Positions 49,831 through 58,500 of a DNA stretch of 64,000 nt are shown here, piece after piece. The translations under genes were made by a program, and so were the position numbers. Every line of letters begins with the position of its first letter. Positions within the stretch are counted from its first letter, which is position 1. A model generated the notes under the pieces. It ran no database searches, was not told where the DNA came from, and saw only the letters and a program-made list of their open reading frames with translations. Origin of the DNA: Rhynchonema sp. JSB1_4 (taxonomy: Eukaryota; Nematoda; Chromadorea; Monhysterida; Xyalidae); assembly GCA_030248065.1 (NCBI GenBank), contig JASAMV010009297.1:1-64000 (forward strand), written 5' to 3'.

Positions 49831-50016
49831 AACGTAATCTGAAGCGGCTGGCCTCAAAACGCCGTTTTCTGCCTTTTATGGGCGTGGATGATTTTCCAAA
49901 GATTTTTAACTCCTCTTTTTTGTTGTTGGGCCACCGCATCTAGAGCCTCCACCACGAAATAAAAGAGAAAGACGGTGCGACAGGAATGAGGAAGGAGAGG
50001 AAGATAAAGATTGACT

Positions 50017-50133
50017 ACCGTATTGTCGGATCGGAAATAAAACCCCCATTAATTGAACCCCACCCAAATCGCTCGAAATCAAAAATAGAACTCCCCATTA
50101 ATAGCGCCCCACCAGGGTAGTACTTGGGGGCAG
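50017..50133. repeat. Family J left-end fragment
   Basis: Starts ACCGTATTGTCGG like the intact J at 56271 and continues with the CCCCATTAATTGAACC words. Truncated; family D start CAGTGTAGTTCCTGG follows at 50134. Confidence 0.6.
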
Positions 50134-50216
50134 TGTAGTTCCTGGTCCGGCGGGGAAATTAGTGTCCTCCCTACTTTTTCGGAGGGGAAATTAGTGTACC
50201 TCACTGTAGGCCTGGG

Positions 50217-50357
50217 CACAATACCACTTTTGACACGCAATACCAATACCCAATACCAATACCGGCCCTGTATCAATACCCAATACCCAATACCAATACC
50301 AAATTGAGGACCCAATACCAATACCCAATACCAATACCGGGCGAGACCCAATACCAA
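50217..50357. repeat. (CCAATA)n-type array
   Basis: Irregular tandem units of CAATACCAATACC. Related arrays at 51005-51117, 52055-52100, 53612-53789 and 54246-54372 show that one array family is broken up by insertions in this 4-kb island. Confidence 0.75.
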
Positions 50358-51010
50358 TTCAAATTCAAATTTTATTTGCAAGCTCACGCAAAGACCTACA
50401 ACGAGATCCGGAAAACACCTGAAAAATAAACGAGTGTACGCAACACAATGATAATCATGAATGAACAAACGACAAAACGTACCAGAGAAATTTTAAACCA
50501 ACCAAAAACTGCAACGACAGGCGAAAAATCAGTGATCAATGGCGGACACGAGATGACAATAGGCGATAACAAAAATTGACGATTACCTGAAAGCAGCAAC
50601 TCAGTGACTGAGGAGATCAGTCAACGACGGCTGAGAATTTTGTTGAAATATGGCGAGAAACTACGTCTCGACCACGTGAGTTTAGTTTAGATTTAAAGGC
50701 CGCAATTGAGGCAGCGGAGACGACGTCCTCTGGGAGCCTGTTCCAGAGGTCCACAACGCGATAAGCCCAATATCCGGACAAGTCCGGACCCGCGCCATGA
50801 ACTCGACACAAACTGTGGGGGTGCCCTCGGGTTGGGCGGCCGGTGTCACGCGATGGAAAGAATGATTCCTTGGTTACCCCAGGTATGAGACCACGAACGA
50901 CTTTGTACACGAGCACAAGATCGTTCACGGTCCGGCGATAAATTAGGGGGTCCAAATTTAGTGCATGCAAACGCTGTTGGTAAGACAGTGTTTGCATGCC
51001 TGGTAAATAA
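50358..51010 (-). mobile_element. 5'-truncated LINE (reverse transcriptase C-terminus)
   Basis: The minus-strand frame ending at 50617 encodes the C-terminal region found after the reverse transcriptase domain in CR1/jockey-like LINEs: YQQRLHALNLDPLIYRR, DLVLVYKVVRGL, then YRVVDLWNRLP and IAAFKSKL. About 260 bases of 3' UTR follow to a short AATTTG-like tail at 50358. The 5' part, with the catalytic motifs and endonuclease, is missing; upstream is a (CCAATA)n array. The 3' end matches bases 1-113 of this window. Confidence 0.88.
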
Positions 51011-51117
51011 TAAGTGAAATACCAATACAAATACAATACAAATACAATACCAATACCCAATACCAAATCAATACTACTGAAACTGAAGTGCCTGGTATTG
51101 GGTTTGGTATTGGGTTG
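51005..51117. repeat. (CCAATA)n-type array
   Basis: Units of ACCAATACCCAATA and its reverse TATTGGGTTTGGTATTGGG on either side of a short unique stretch. The right part is the target of the family G insertion at 51118. Confidence 0.65.
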
Positions 51118-51738
51118 GCATGTTGGGAAAAGCTAGTCCCGTTGCCTTGACAGAGAGAAAACGCGAATTTTCGATTTCGCGATAGAAGGCACGGGTTGGC
51201 TCAAGGTTTGGCCTAAGCCTACAGTGGTGTAGCTACCCAGGCGGGGCGGCAACCTACTGTACCACCCAAAATGCGGGGCGGCAACCTACCTACTGTACCA
51301 GCCGAGCTAGGGGGGGTCGTACCACTTGGGGGGGGGTCATCTGGAAACCGAAATTTTTTATGTCTAAATACTGAAGAAAATGTGGCCTAAAACACTAATT
51401 TCGCGCGCAGCGCGCGATTTTTCGCCTATTTGCAGACAAATATGCTAATTTTATGCAATTTTAAGCCAAAAATGAATGTTTTGGGTGAAAAGTTAGGTGG
51501 GGCGGCAACCTACCTTCTGTACCAGGGGAGGGGCGGCAACCTACCTACTGTACCAGGCGAGGAGCGGCAACCTACCTACTGTACCTTGGGGGGGACCCCC
51601 CCACCCCCCCAGCCACACCATTGAGCCTAAGCCTAAGCCTAATAGTAAGCCTAAGCCTAAGCCTAAGCCTAAGCCCAAGCCTAAGCCTGAGAAAAAGGGA
51701 AGTCAATTTTGAAACGGGACTAGCTTTTCCCAAAATGC
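51118..51738. mobile_element. Family G Mutator-like MITE with TTAGGC cargo
   Basis: Ends GCATGTTGGGAAAAGCTAG and CTAGCTTTTCCCAAAATGC; exact 9-bp duplication ATTGGGTTG at 51109-51117 and 51739-51747. The interior carries runs of CCTAAG/TTAGGC telomere units (51208-51221 and 51624-51690). Interrupted by a family E element at 51222-51623, inside the telomere-like array. 9-bp duplication fits MULE-type transposons. Confidence 0.88.
51222..51623 (-). mobile_element. Family E MITE inside the TTAGGC array
   Basis: Reverse-oriented E: starts CAGTGGTGTAGCTACC, ends CAGCCACACCATTG. Flanks are CCTAAG repeats on both sides, so the duplication cannot be read exactly (AGCCTA is shared). Core palindrome GCGCGCAGCGCGC near 51405. 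Confidence 0.85.
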
Positions 51739-51756
51739 ATTGGGTTGGTATTGGTA

Positions 51757-52051
51757 AAGGCAGTCTACGGGAGGTTGTCACTCAGCCCCCGAATACCGTA
51801 GCCCACCGTAATTTTAATCTGCAAGGATCGTGTCGAGACCATTTTGTTTTTTATCTATGTTTTGCGTGTTAGCGCCAACACCAACCAACATTTCGAAGTT
51901 TTGGGGATCGACGCGCATGATGACAATTTCCAGCTTGCTGCCGCTAATACACGTGTGGATAAGCAGCGATCAGCATGGGTCTCGCAACGATCTTGCTTGC
52001 AGTGGGTTACGATATTCGGGGGCTGAGTGACAACCTCCGGTAGACTGCCTT
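51757..52051. mobile_element. MITE with ~50-bp inverted ends, TA site
   Basis: Left arm AAGGCAGTCTACGGGAGGTT and its reverse complement at the right, about 50 bases each, flanked by TA at 51755-51756 and 52052-52053. Sits in the same (CCAATA)n island. No coding sequence. Confidence 0.75.
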
Positions 52052-52127
52052 TATTGAGTATTGGGTATTGGGTTGGTATTGGTATTGGGTATTGGTCTTA
52101 GTATCATAGTAGTGGCTGGGGGGGGGG

Positions 52128-52798
52128 CAGTGCTGTGGCTGGGGGGGGGGGGGGTGGGGGGGGGGGGTCCCCCCCCCAATGGTACCCTACCCGCCCCGGC
52201 CTGGTACGCTACCCCCCTACCCGCCCCGCTCTGGTACCCTACCCCCCTACCCGCCCCGCCCTGGTACCCTACCCGCCCCGATTTTTACCCCCAAAATGCC
52301 CATTTTTCGGTCAAAAATGCCCAAATTTCGACCGAAAACCCTAAAAAGTGCAAAAAATTTCGCGCTGCGCGCGATATATGTACTTTTTAGTACATAAAAA
52401 CAGGCACGCGAAAAAACTTGTGTTGTACCCTACGCATTTTGGGAAAAGCTAGTCCCGTTTCAAAATTGACTTCCCTTTTTCTCAGGCTTAGGCTTGGGCT
52501 TAGGCTTAGGCTTAGGCTTAGGCTTACTATTAGGCTTAGGCTTAGGCTCAGGCCAAACCTTGAGCCAACCCGTGCCTTCTATCGCGAAATCGAAAATTCG
52601 CGTTTTCTCTCTGTCAAGGCAACGGGACTAGCTTTTCCCAACATGCGTACCCTACCCGCCCCGAAAAATCTTCCCCCCCCCCCCCCCCCAAACCGGATTT
52701 CCCCCCCCCCCAAGATCCCAGGTACACTACCCCCCTACCCGCTCCGATTTTTTCCACCTATGTACCCTACCCGCCCCGCAAAAGTAGCCACAGCACTG
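52128..52798 (+). mobile_element. Family A MITE inside H, host of G
   Basis: Ends CAGTGCTGTGGCTGG and GTAGCCACAGCACTG. Flanks are poly-G and poly-C, so the duplication cannot be judged. Interrupted at 52434-52646 by a family G element. Confidence 0.85.
52434..52646. mobile_element. Family G Mutator-like MITE, intact
   Basis: Ends GCATTTTGGGAAAAGCTAG and CTAGCTTTTCCCAACATGC, exact 9-bp duplication GTACCCTAC at 52425-52433 and 52647-52655, which restores the family A word when removed. The 213-base body holds about eight TTAGGC-type units (52487-52552). Opposite orientation to the copy at 51118. Confidence 0.92.
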
Positions 52799-53165
52799 CC
52801 CCCCCTCTGAGTACTTACCTACCACAAAACCCGAGGGGGGGTTGGGGGGGTTGAGTACTTACCTCTCACAACTCCAAATCATACCTCTCACAAGCAATTT
52901 TATACCTTTTAAAGGCAAAAACCGGTGTTTTTCGACCTTATTTTCCCAAAAATCGCGCGCTCCGCGCGCAAACCCACCCATAATACCTATTTTTAGGCGA
53001 TTTTCGGCAAAAATTTGGAAAATACTATTTTTACCTCAATTTTTGGCCAAAATTGTATCACAAAAACGGTGTTTTTTCGCCTTTTTGGGTGACCAAAATC
53101 ATACCTCTCACGCTTCCGGTCCCAACCCCGCATCATACTTACCTCCCACACATGGGCCTGCCACT

Positions 53166-53611
53166 ACCGTAAAAACCTAAATACAGCCCCCCCCCCGGAA
53201 TAGAGCCCCCCCGTAATACAGCCCCCCCAAAAAGGGGTCAGTGAATTGATAGAGCCCCCCCGATAAATAGAGCCCCCCCCCCCCAAAGTAACAGCCCCTA
53301 TACTGTAGTGTATTAAGGCTTGATAGTGGTGTACAGGTACATTTATGCACGTTTGTTGTTTGTTCAGAGCACATAATACGCCTCCTATTGACGAATAGAC
53401 ACGAATAAATGCGGTTGCAAGCGAAAAAACATCCTTTCAAACCCGTTTTTAGGGGTTTTTGGGGGTATTTCTGGGAACAATTTTTCAGGTTCGGGTCAGT
53501 GAATTAATAGAGGCCCCCCCGGAATAGAGCCCCCCCCCCCCGTAATAGAGCCCCCCAAAATGGGGTCAGTGAGTTAATAGAGCCCCCCCTTCTATTTAGG
53601 TTTTTACGGTA
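53166..53611. mobile_element. Family N element, complete copy
   Basis: Ends TACCGTAAAAACCTAAATA and TATTTAGGTTTTTACGGTA are inverted. Subterminal words AATAGAGCCCCCC and GGGGTCAGTGAATT. Possibly a TA or short duplication; not clear. Comparison with it resolves the composite at 15548-17359. Confidence 0.75.
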
Positions 53612-53789
53612 CACTGCTTAGTATTGGTTTGGTATTGGGTTTTTGATCTGGTATTGGGTTGGTATTGGGTTTGGTATTGGTTTGGTATTGGGTTCTGAGT
53701 CAGGTATTGGGTTTGGTATTGGGTTTTTCTGGGTTTGGGTATTGGTTTTGACACAATACCTGGCGAAGCCCAATACCAATACCCAATAC
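53612..53789. repeat. (TATTGG)n-type array
   Basis: Irregular GGTATTGGGTTTGGTATTGG units, then the reverse-oriented CCAATACCCAATACC next to the A element. Continues at 54246 after the insertion. Confidence 0.75.
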
Positions 53790-54245
53790 CAGTGCTGTGG
53801 CTACTTTTGCGGGGCGGGTATAGGGTACATAGGTGGAAAAAATCGGGGCGGGTAGGGGGGGAGTGTACCTGGGATTTTGGGGGGGGGGAATCCGGTTGGG
53901 GGGGGGGGGGGGAGGGGGGGGATTTTTCGGGGGCGGGTCGGGTACAACACAAGTTTTTTCGCGTGTCTGTTTTTATGTACTAAAAAGTACATATATCGCG
54001 CGCAGCGCGAAATTTTTTGCACTTTTTAGGGTTTTTGGTCGAAATTTGGGCATTTTTGACCGAAAAATGGGCATTTTGGGGGTAAAAATCGGGGCGGGTA
54101 GGGTCCCAGGGCGGGGCGGGTAGGGGGGGGTAGGGTACCAGAGCGGGGCGGGTAGGGGGGTGGTAGCGTACCAGGCCGGGGCGGGTAGGGTACCATTGGG
54201 GGGGGGACCCCCCACGCCCCCCCCCCCCCCCCAGCCACAGCACTG
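53790..54245 (-). mobile_element. Family A MITE, complete, in a (CCAATA)n array
   Basis: Reverse-oriented, ends CAGTGCTGTGGCTAC and CAGCCACAGCACTG. Perfect 8-bp duplication CCCAATAC at 53782-53789 and 54246-54253. It is the cleanest 456-base reference copy of the family, with core palindrome GCGCGCAGCGCG at about 53998. Confidence 0.95.
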
Positions 54246-54404
54246 CCCAATACCAATACCAGGCCAGCTTCAATACCAATACCCAATACCCACTACCCGA
54301 ATTAGACCCAATACCAATCCCAAACCCTGGTATTGGTATTGGGTGGTATTGGTATTGGGTATTGGGTATTGTGCCCTGCCCACCCATACCTCCCTGTGGG
54401 GGGC

Positions 54405-54565
54405 AGTGTAGTTCCTGGGGGGAGGGGGACAATGGTGTGGGGGGGGGGGGGGGGGGGGGCCCCCCAGGAGAGGGCAGCAGTGGTGGGGGGGGGGGGCCAA
54501 AAACACCCTACCGGGGGCGGGGGTTGATGCCCCAAAAACTTCCCCAAGGTACAGTAGGTAGCAAG
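54405..54565. repeat. Family D end and G-rich fragments
   Basis: CAGTGTAGTTCCTGG at 54405, poly-G/poly-C tracts and a GGTACAGTAGGTAG word. Pieces of several families; not resolved. Confidence 0.4.
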
Positions 54566-55045
54566 CAGTGTAGTGTGCTGTTGCAAAATGGGGGGGGGGG
54601 AACCCCCCACCCCCCCCAGAGGGGCTGGGGGGGATGGGGGGGATTCCCCCTCCCTAAGGAGTAGGTACCTTGCAACCACCCCTTGGGGGGGATGGGGGGA
54701 AGGGTAGGTACCTTGCAACCACCCCGGAGGGTACCTTGCAACCATCAATTTATGGTTTTTATAGGCAAAAATGAGTGTTTTTCTACCTCAAAACCCCAAA
54801 AATTGCGCGCACCGCGCGCAAACCTCCATATAATAGGCATTTGAGGCAAATTTTCGGCCAAAATGCAAAAAAGTACCATTTTTTCGGCCAAATTTGCAGT
54901 ATAATGCATGCAAAAAACACCCTTTTTTCGGACCTCAGGGGTACCTTGCAACCTCCCGGAGGCTGGGTAGGGGGTACCTTGCAACCATCTGGGTCCATCC
55001 CCCCAAGGGTACCTTGCAACCATTTATTTGCCCGCCACTACACTG
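54566..55045 (+). mobile_element. Family B MITE, complete
   Basis: Ends CAGTGTAGTG and CCACTACACTG. Word GGTACCTTGCAACCA five to seven times in two clusters. Core GCGCGCACCGCGCGC near 54810. Shows the right end that the copy at 357-775 lacks. Flanks G-rich, no readable duplication. Confidence 0.75.
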
Positions 55046-55096
55046 GGGGGGGACCCCCCCCCATCCCCCACCCCCCCCAGTACTACCCAGCATGTG

Positions 55097-55430
55097 TGGG
55101 AGGTAAGTAAGTATGACGCGGAGTTGGGACCGGAAGCGTGAGAGGTATGACTTTGGTCATCCAAAAATGTGAAAAAATTTGGCCAAAAAAATGACGTAAA
55201 AATAGTACTTTTTCCAAATTTTCGCCTAAAATTGCCTAAATATAGGTATCATGTGTGAGTGTGAGTTGCGATTTTTGGGGAAATACCGATTTTGCCTTAA
55301 AGAGGCTTGCTTGTGGTTGTGAGAGGTAAGATTTGGAATTGTGAGAAGAGGTAAGTACTTAAACCCCCCCCCAACCCCCTCGGGTTTTGTGGCAGCAGGG
55401 GGTAACCCCCCTTCCACCACCATGGTGGAG
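55097..55430 (+). mobile_element. Family H element
   Basis: Carries GTGTGGGAGGTAAGTA and GAAGCGTGAGAGGTATGA words at the left and AGGTAAGTACTTAA at the right around an AT-rich core, as at 52800-53160 in reverse. It lies just upstream of the start codon at 55537. Confidence 0.6.
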
Positions 55431-55536
55431 TGGAGAGTCGAAAAGTTTGTCATTACAAATGCCCGCATTTGCCTGCAGCTCGATCTATGTTTTAAATCAG
55501 TCGGTGTTTCAGATTTCCAGAACAGAATTTGCGACA

Positions 55537-58500
55537 ATGACGGAGAATTTTTCGTCGTCTTCGGCGGCCACTGCGTCTCCAGAAACGGCTGAAGTCGAGC
55601 AGGTCAGTCCCTCTCCCTCCGTCCACAGCAGGTGTAAGCTACTCAGGCCAGGCGGGGGCGGCAACCTACTGTACCACCAAAAATGTGGGGCGGCAACCTA
55701 CCTACTTATACCGGCCTCCGGCCGAGCTAGGGGGGAACAAAAATTTTTATGTCTAAATTTTGATGAAAATGTACTGTAAAACGCTGATTTCGCGCGTAGC
55801 GCGCGATTTTTCGCCTATTTGATGTGAAAAATACCGATTTTATATCATTTTGAGCCAAAAATCGCAACTTATTGTGCCAGCCACCGGGTGGCGACCTACC
55901 TGCTGTACCAGGCTGAAGCGTCAACCTACCTACAGTGTAGTTCCTGGTCCGGAGCAGTGTAAAGTAAAACTACACCAACACGATAACAAAAACACAAAAA
56001 CCTCCTTGAATGGGTGGGGGGGTGGGGGGGGGGGGGCGGGTACGCTATCTCCCCCTCAGGTGGCTTGTTGACTGTGTATTGAGCTCATTGCCTGCCTCGA
56101 CTTCGAACGGGAGTTTTTCCCTGCATCTGTAAAAATGCATGAGGCAGCGAGATTAGAAATTTACTATACTAACCCCTGGTGAGTTTCCCGAAAAAATAGA
56201 GTGGTGCGGTCGATTCCCCGCCCCGTTATTGTACTCAAGTCCAAATCCTCTAGAAAGAAAGAATTTGACTACCGTATTGTCGGAAATAGAACCCCCCATT
56301 AATTGAACCCCCCTAAATGGCTCGAAATCAAAAATAGAACCCCCCATTAATTGACCCCCACCCCCCATTAATAGAACCCCACCCCAACCTTCACCGTACC
56401 ACAGATTAGTGGTATGGTAGGGCTGTGTTGTTGTCTCAAACGTTGTTTAAGCTTGCGTACACAACAGAATACAGCTTTTTAGGCATAATTGCCACTGTTA
56501 AAGTTAGAAAATACCGAAAACAAGCCATTTTTAGGGGCATTGTTAACAATGATTTTTTTCGTCGGGGGCCGAATAAAAAATATAACCCCCCAATAATTGG
56601 CCCCCCCATAAATTGAACCCTCCCAAAATGACCCCAGTGAAAAAATAGACCCCCCGGGTTCTATTTCCGACAATACGGTATTTGACTAACTGAATCATGC
56701 AGGATTCATATTGCAGGAAGACGTTCTTTGTGGCCAACTGACCGAGTTGATGGCGCCATCGGTGCGTGACGACTCGACAAACACGTCCACTTCGACCGTC
56801 AAATCCTGCCAGTCATCGGTTCGGTGGGGGCAGCAACCGGGCAATAACACCCACGCCTAGGGATCTGGCTCTGGCCTGAGGTGTTCGCACTGACACTCTG
56901 TGAAAACAGGCCGAAACGGGCAATACTCACAACCTGTGACATTATAGTGTGCTTTGAATCTGATCTCAGTGACAGTGCGTGGTGTCAACCAGCAGGAGGC
57001 AACTTGATTGACTATGGTTCATTCCAGCCTTCGCCATCTGCAGCGAAACGACACGCGATTGACGTAGATGCAGCATCAGTAGCAGTAACACTGACTGGTA
57101 ACACAGCTAATGCGAAACTCAGTCGCAAACGACTACAAATTGACGGTAATCGAGCCATTACACCTACTACCAGTGCGATGCCATCTACCAGCAGCAATAG
57201 TGCGCCCAAAAAAGCGTCGCCTTTGTTGCTGCCCTGGACACGCAGACCGTCCGATTCCAGCTGGGAAATGAACGCGCGCGGATTTGCGGACAATGAAGTC
57301 GGTTTATTGTGTTGTGGTTGTCTATTCGCGCACTTGAATCCAATGCACTGCAATCACACACAGGCGACGGTCGATGCAGCGAGTGACAGTGACTCGCACG
57401 TGGTGCGCTCGCGAGTGCTCAGACAAACACGACGATCCACTGATCGTATGGACATAACCGGCGCGGTTAGTGCTCGACTGTGTAGGGGCAGGCCCATGTG
57501 TGGGAGGTAAGCATGATGCGGGGTTGGGACCGGAAGCGTGAGAGTGTGGTCTGGCGAATAGACACACACCCATACGCGTCGAGGCGTATAACGAACGGAC
57601 CGGTATTATGTGTGTGTGCTGCGGTGCACTGTGTATTGAGCGTGCGTGCGTTGGGTTTATGAGTGACTCTGAGCCGCAGCCAGACCGCGTTCCCGTAGCT
57701 CAGTTGGTAGAGCAACTGGCTATCCAGGCCTGGTGGCTGGGAGGTCGGAGGTTCGAGTCCTTCCGGGAGCATACGTTTGGTGTGGCGGTTCAGAGTTCAC
57801 AAGAGGTATGATTTTGGTCACTCAAACAGGCCAAAACCACCGTTTTTGTGACATAATTTTGGGCAAAAAATAAGATAAAACTGGTGCCTTTTCCAAATTT
57901 TCGCCGAAATCGCCTAAAAATACGTATTATGTGTGGGTTTGCGTGCAGCGCGCGCGATTTTGAAAATAAGGTCGAAAAACACCGATTTTTGCCTTAAAGA
58001 GGCTTGCTTGTGAGAGGTAAGATTTAGAGTTGTGATAGGTAATATAAGTGCTCACCCCCCCCCAAACCCCACTCGGGTTTTGTGGTAGGTAGGTACTGAG
58101 AGGGGGTAACCCCCGAACCGTCCTTGCCACTACTTTGGTGCTAGACGTCAAATAATGCACCCATTGTTCTTGCTAGGGTCTTCAAGAGTTCGCCTCGCCT
58201 TGAGCCATCATAGTGGTAGTTCATATTGGTGTGATTTCCGAAGCCTACTAGCTCATCGTGGACCGTGTCGTAACTGATTTTTACGACCAACACTTGGAAA
58301 AAACTTCTCTGACCAACTTCGATCGTGCTATTTCTCCGTTCGCAGTTCGCAAGTTCCTCAACAAGCCTTCTAAACCCTTCGAAACGGGAAAAACTATTAC
58401 ATTATTCTAAGCTCTAAACTTTCGCGTATTCCACGGACGATTCCCGTTATGTTTGCTGCACTTGTGCTGCAGCCAGTGGCCACGCAACGTCGTCCGTTCG

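Larger units (their letters stand above)
52109..53167 (-). mobile_element. Family H element, host of A
   Basis: Ends GTAGTGGC and GCCACTAC are inverted. Subterminal word GAGTACTTACCTCTCACA and its relatives, AT-rich core with GCGCGCTCCGCGCGC near 52955. Other copies, in the opposite orientation, at 55097-55430 and 57480-58134. Interrupted by a family A element. Confidence 0.65.

Noticed and set aside
50706..50888. Plus-strand frame opposite the LINE
   Set aside because: Antisense shadow of the reverse-transcriptase C-terminus, which reads well on the minus strand.
49739..52552. A true chromosome end, because of TTAGGC arrays
   Set aside because: Arrays are short, in both orientations, mostly inside family G elements and followed by ordinary genes.
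57467..57811. Frames on both strands across the tRNA-like sequence
   Set aside because: Translations of tRNA sequence commonly give such spurious frames; the pol III boxes explain the conservation.
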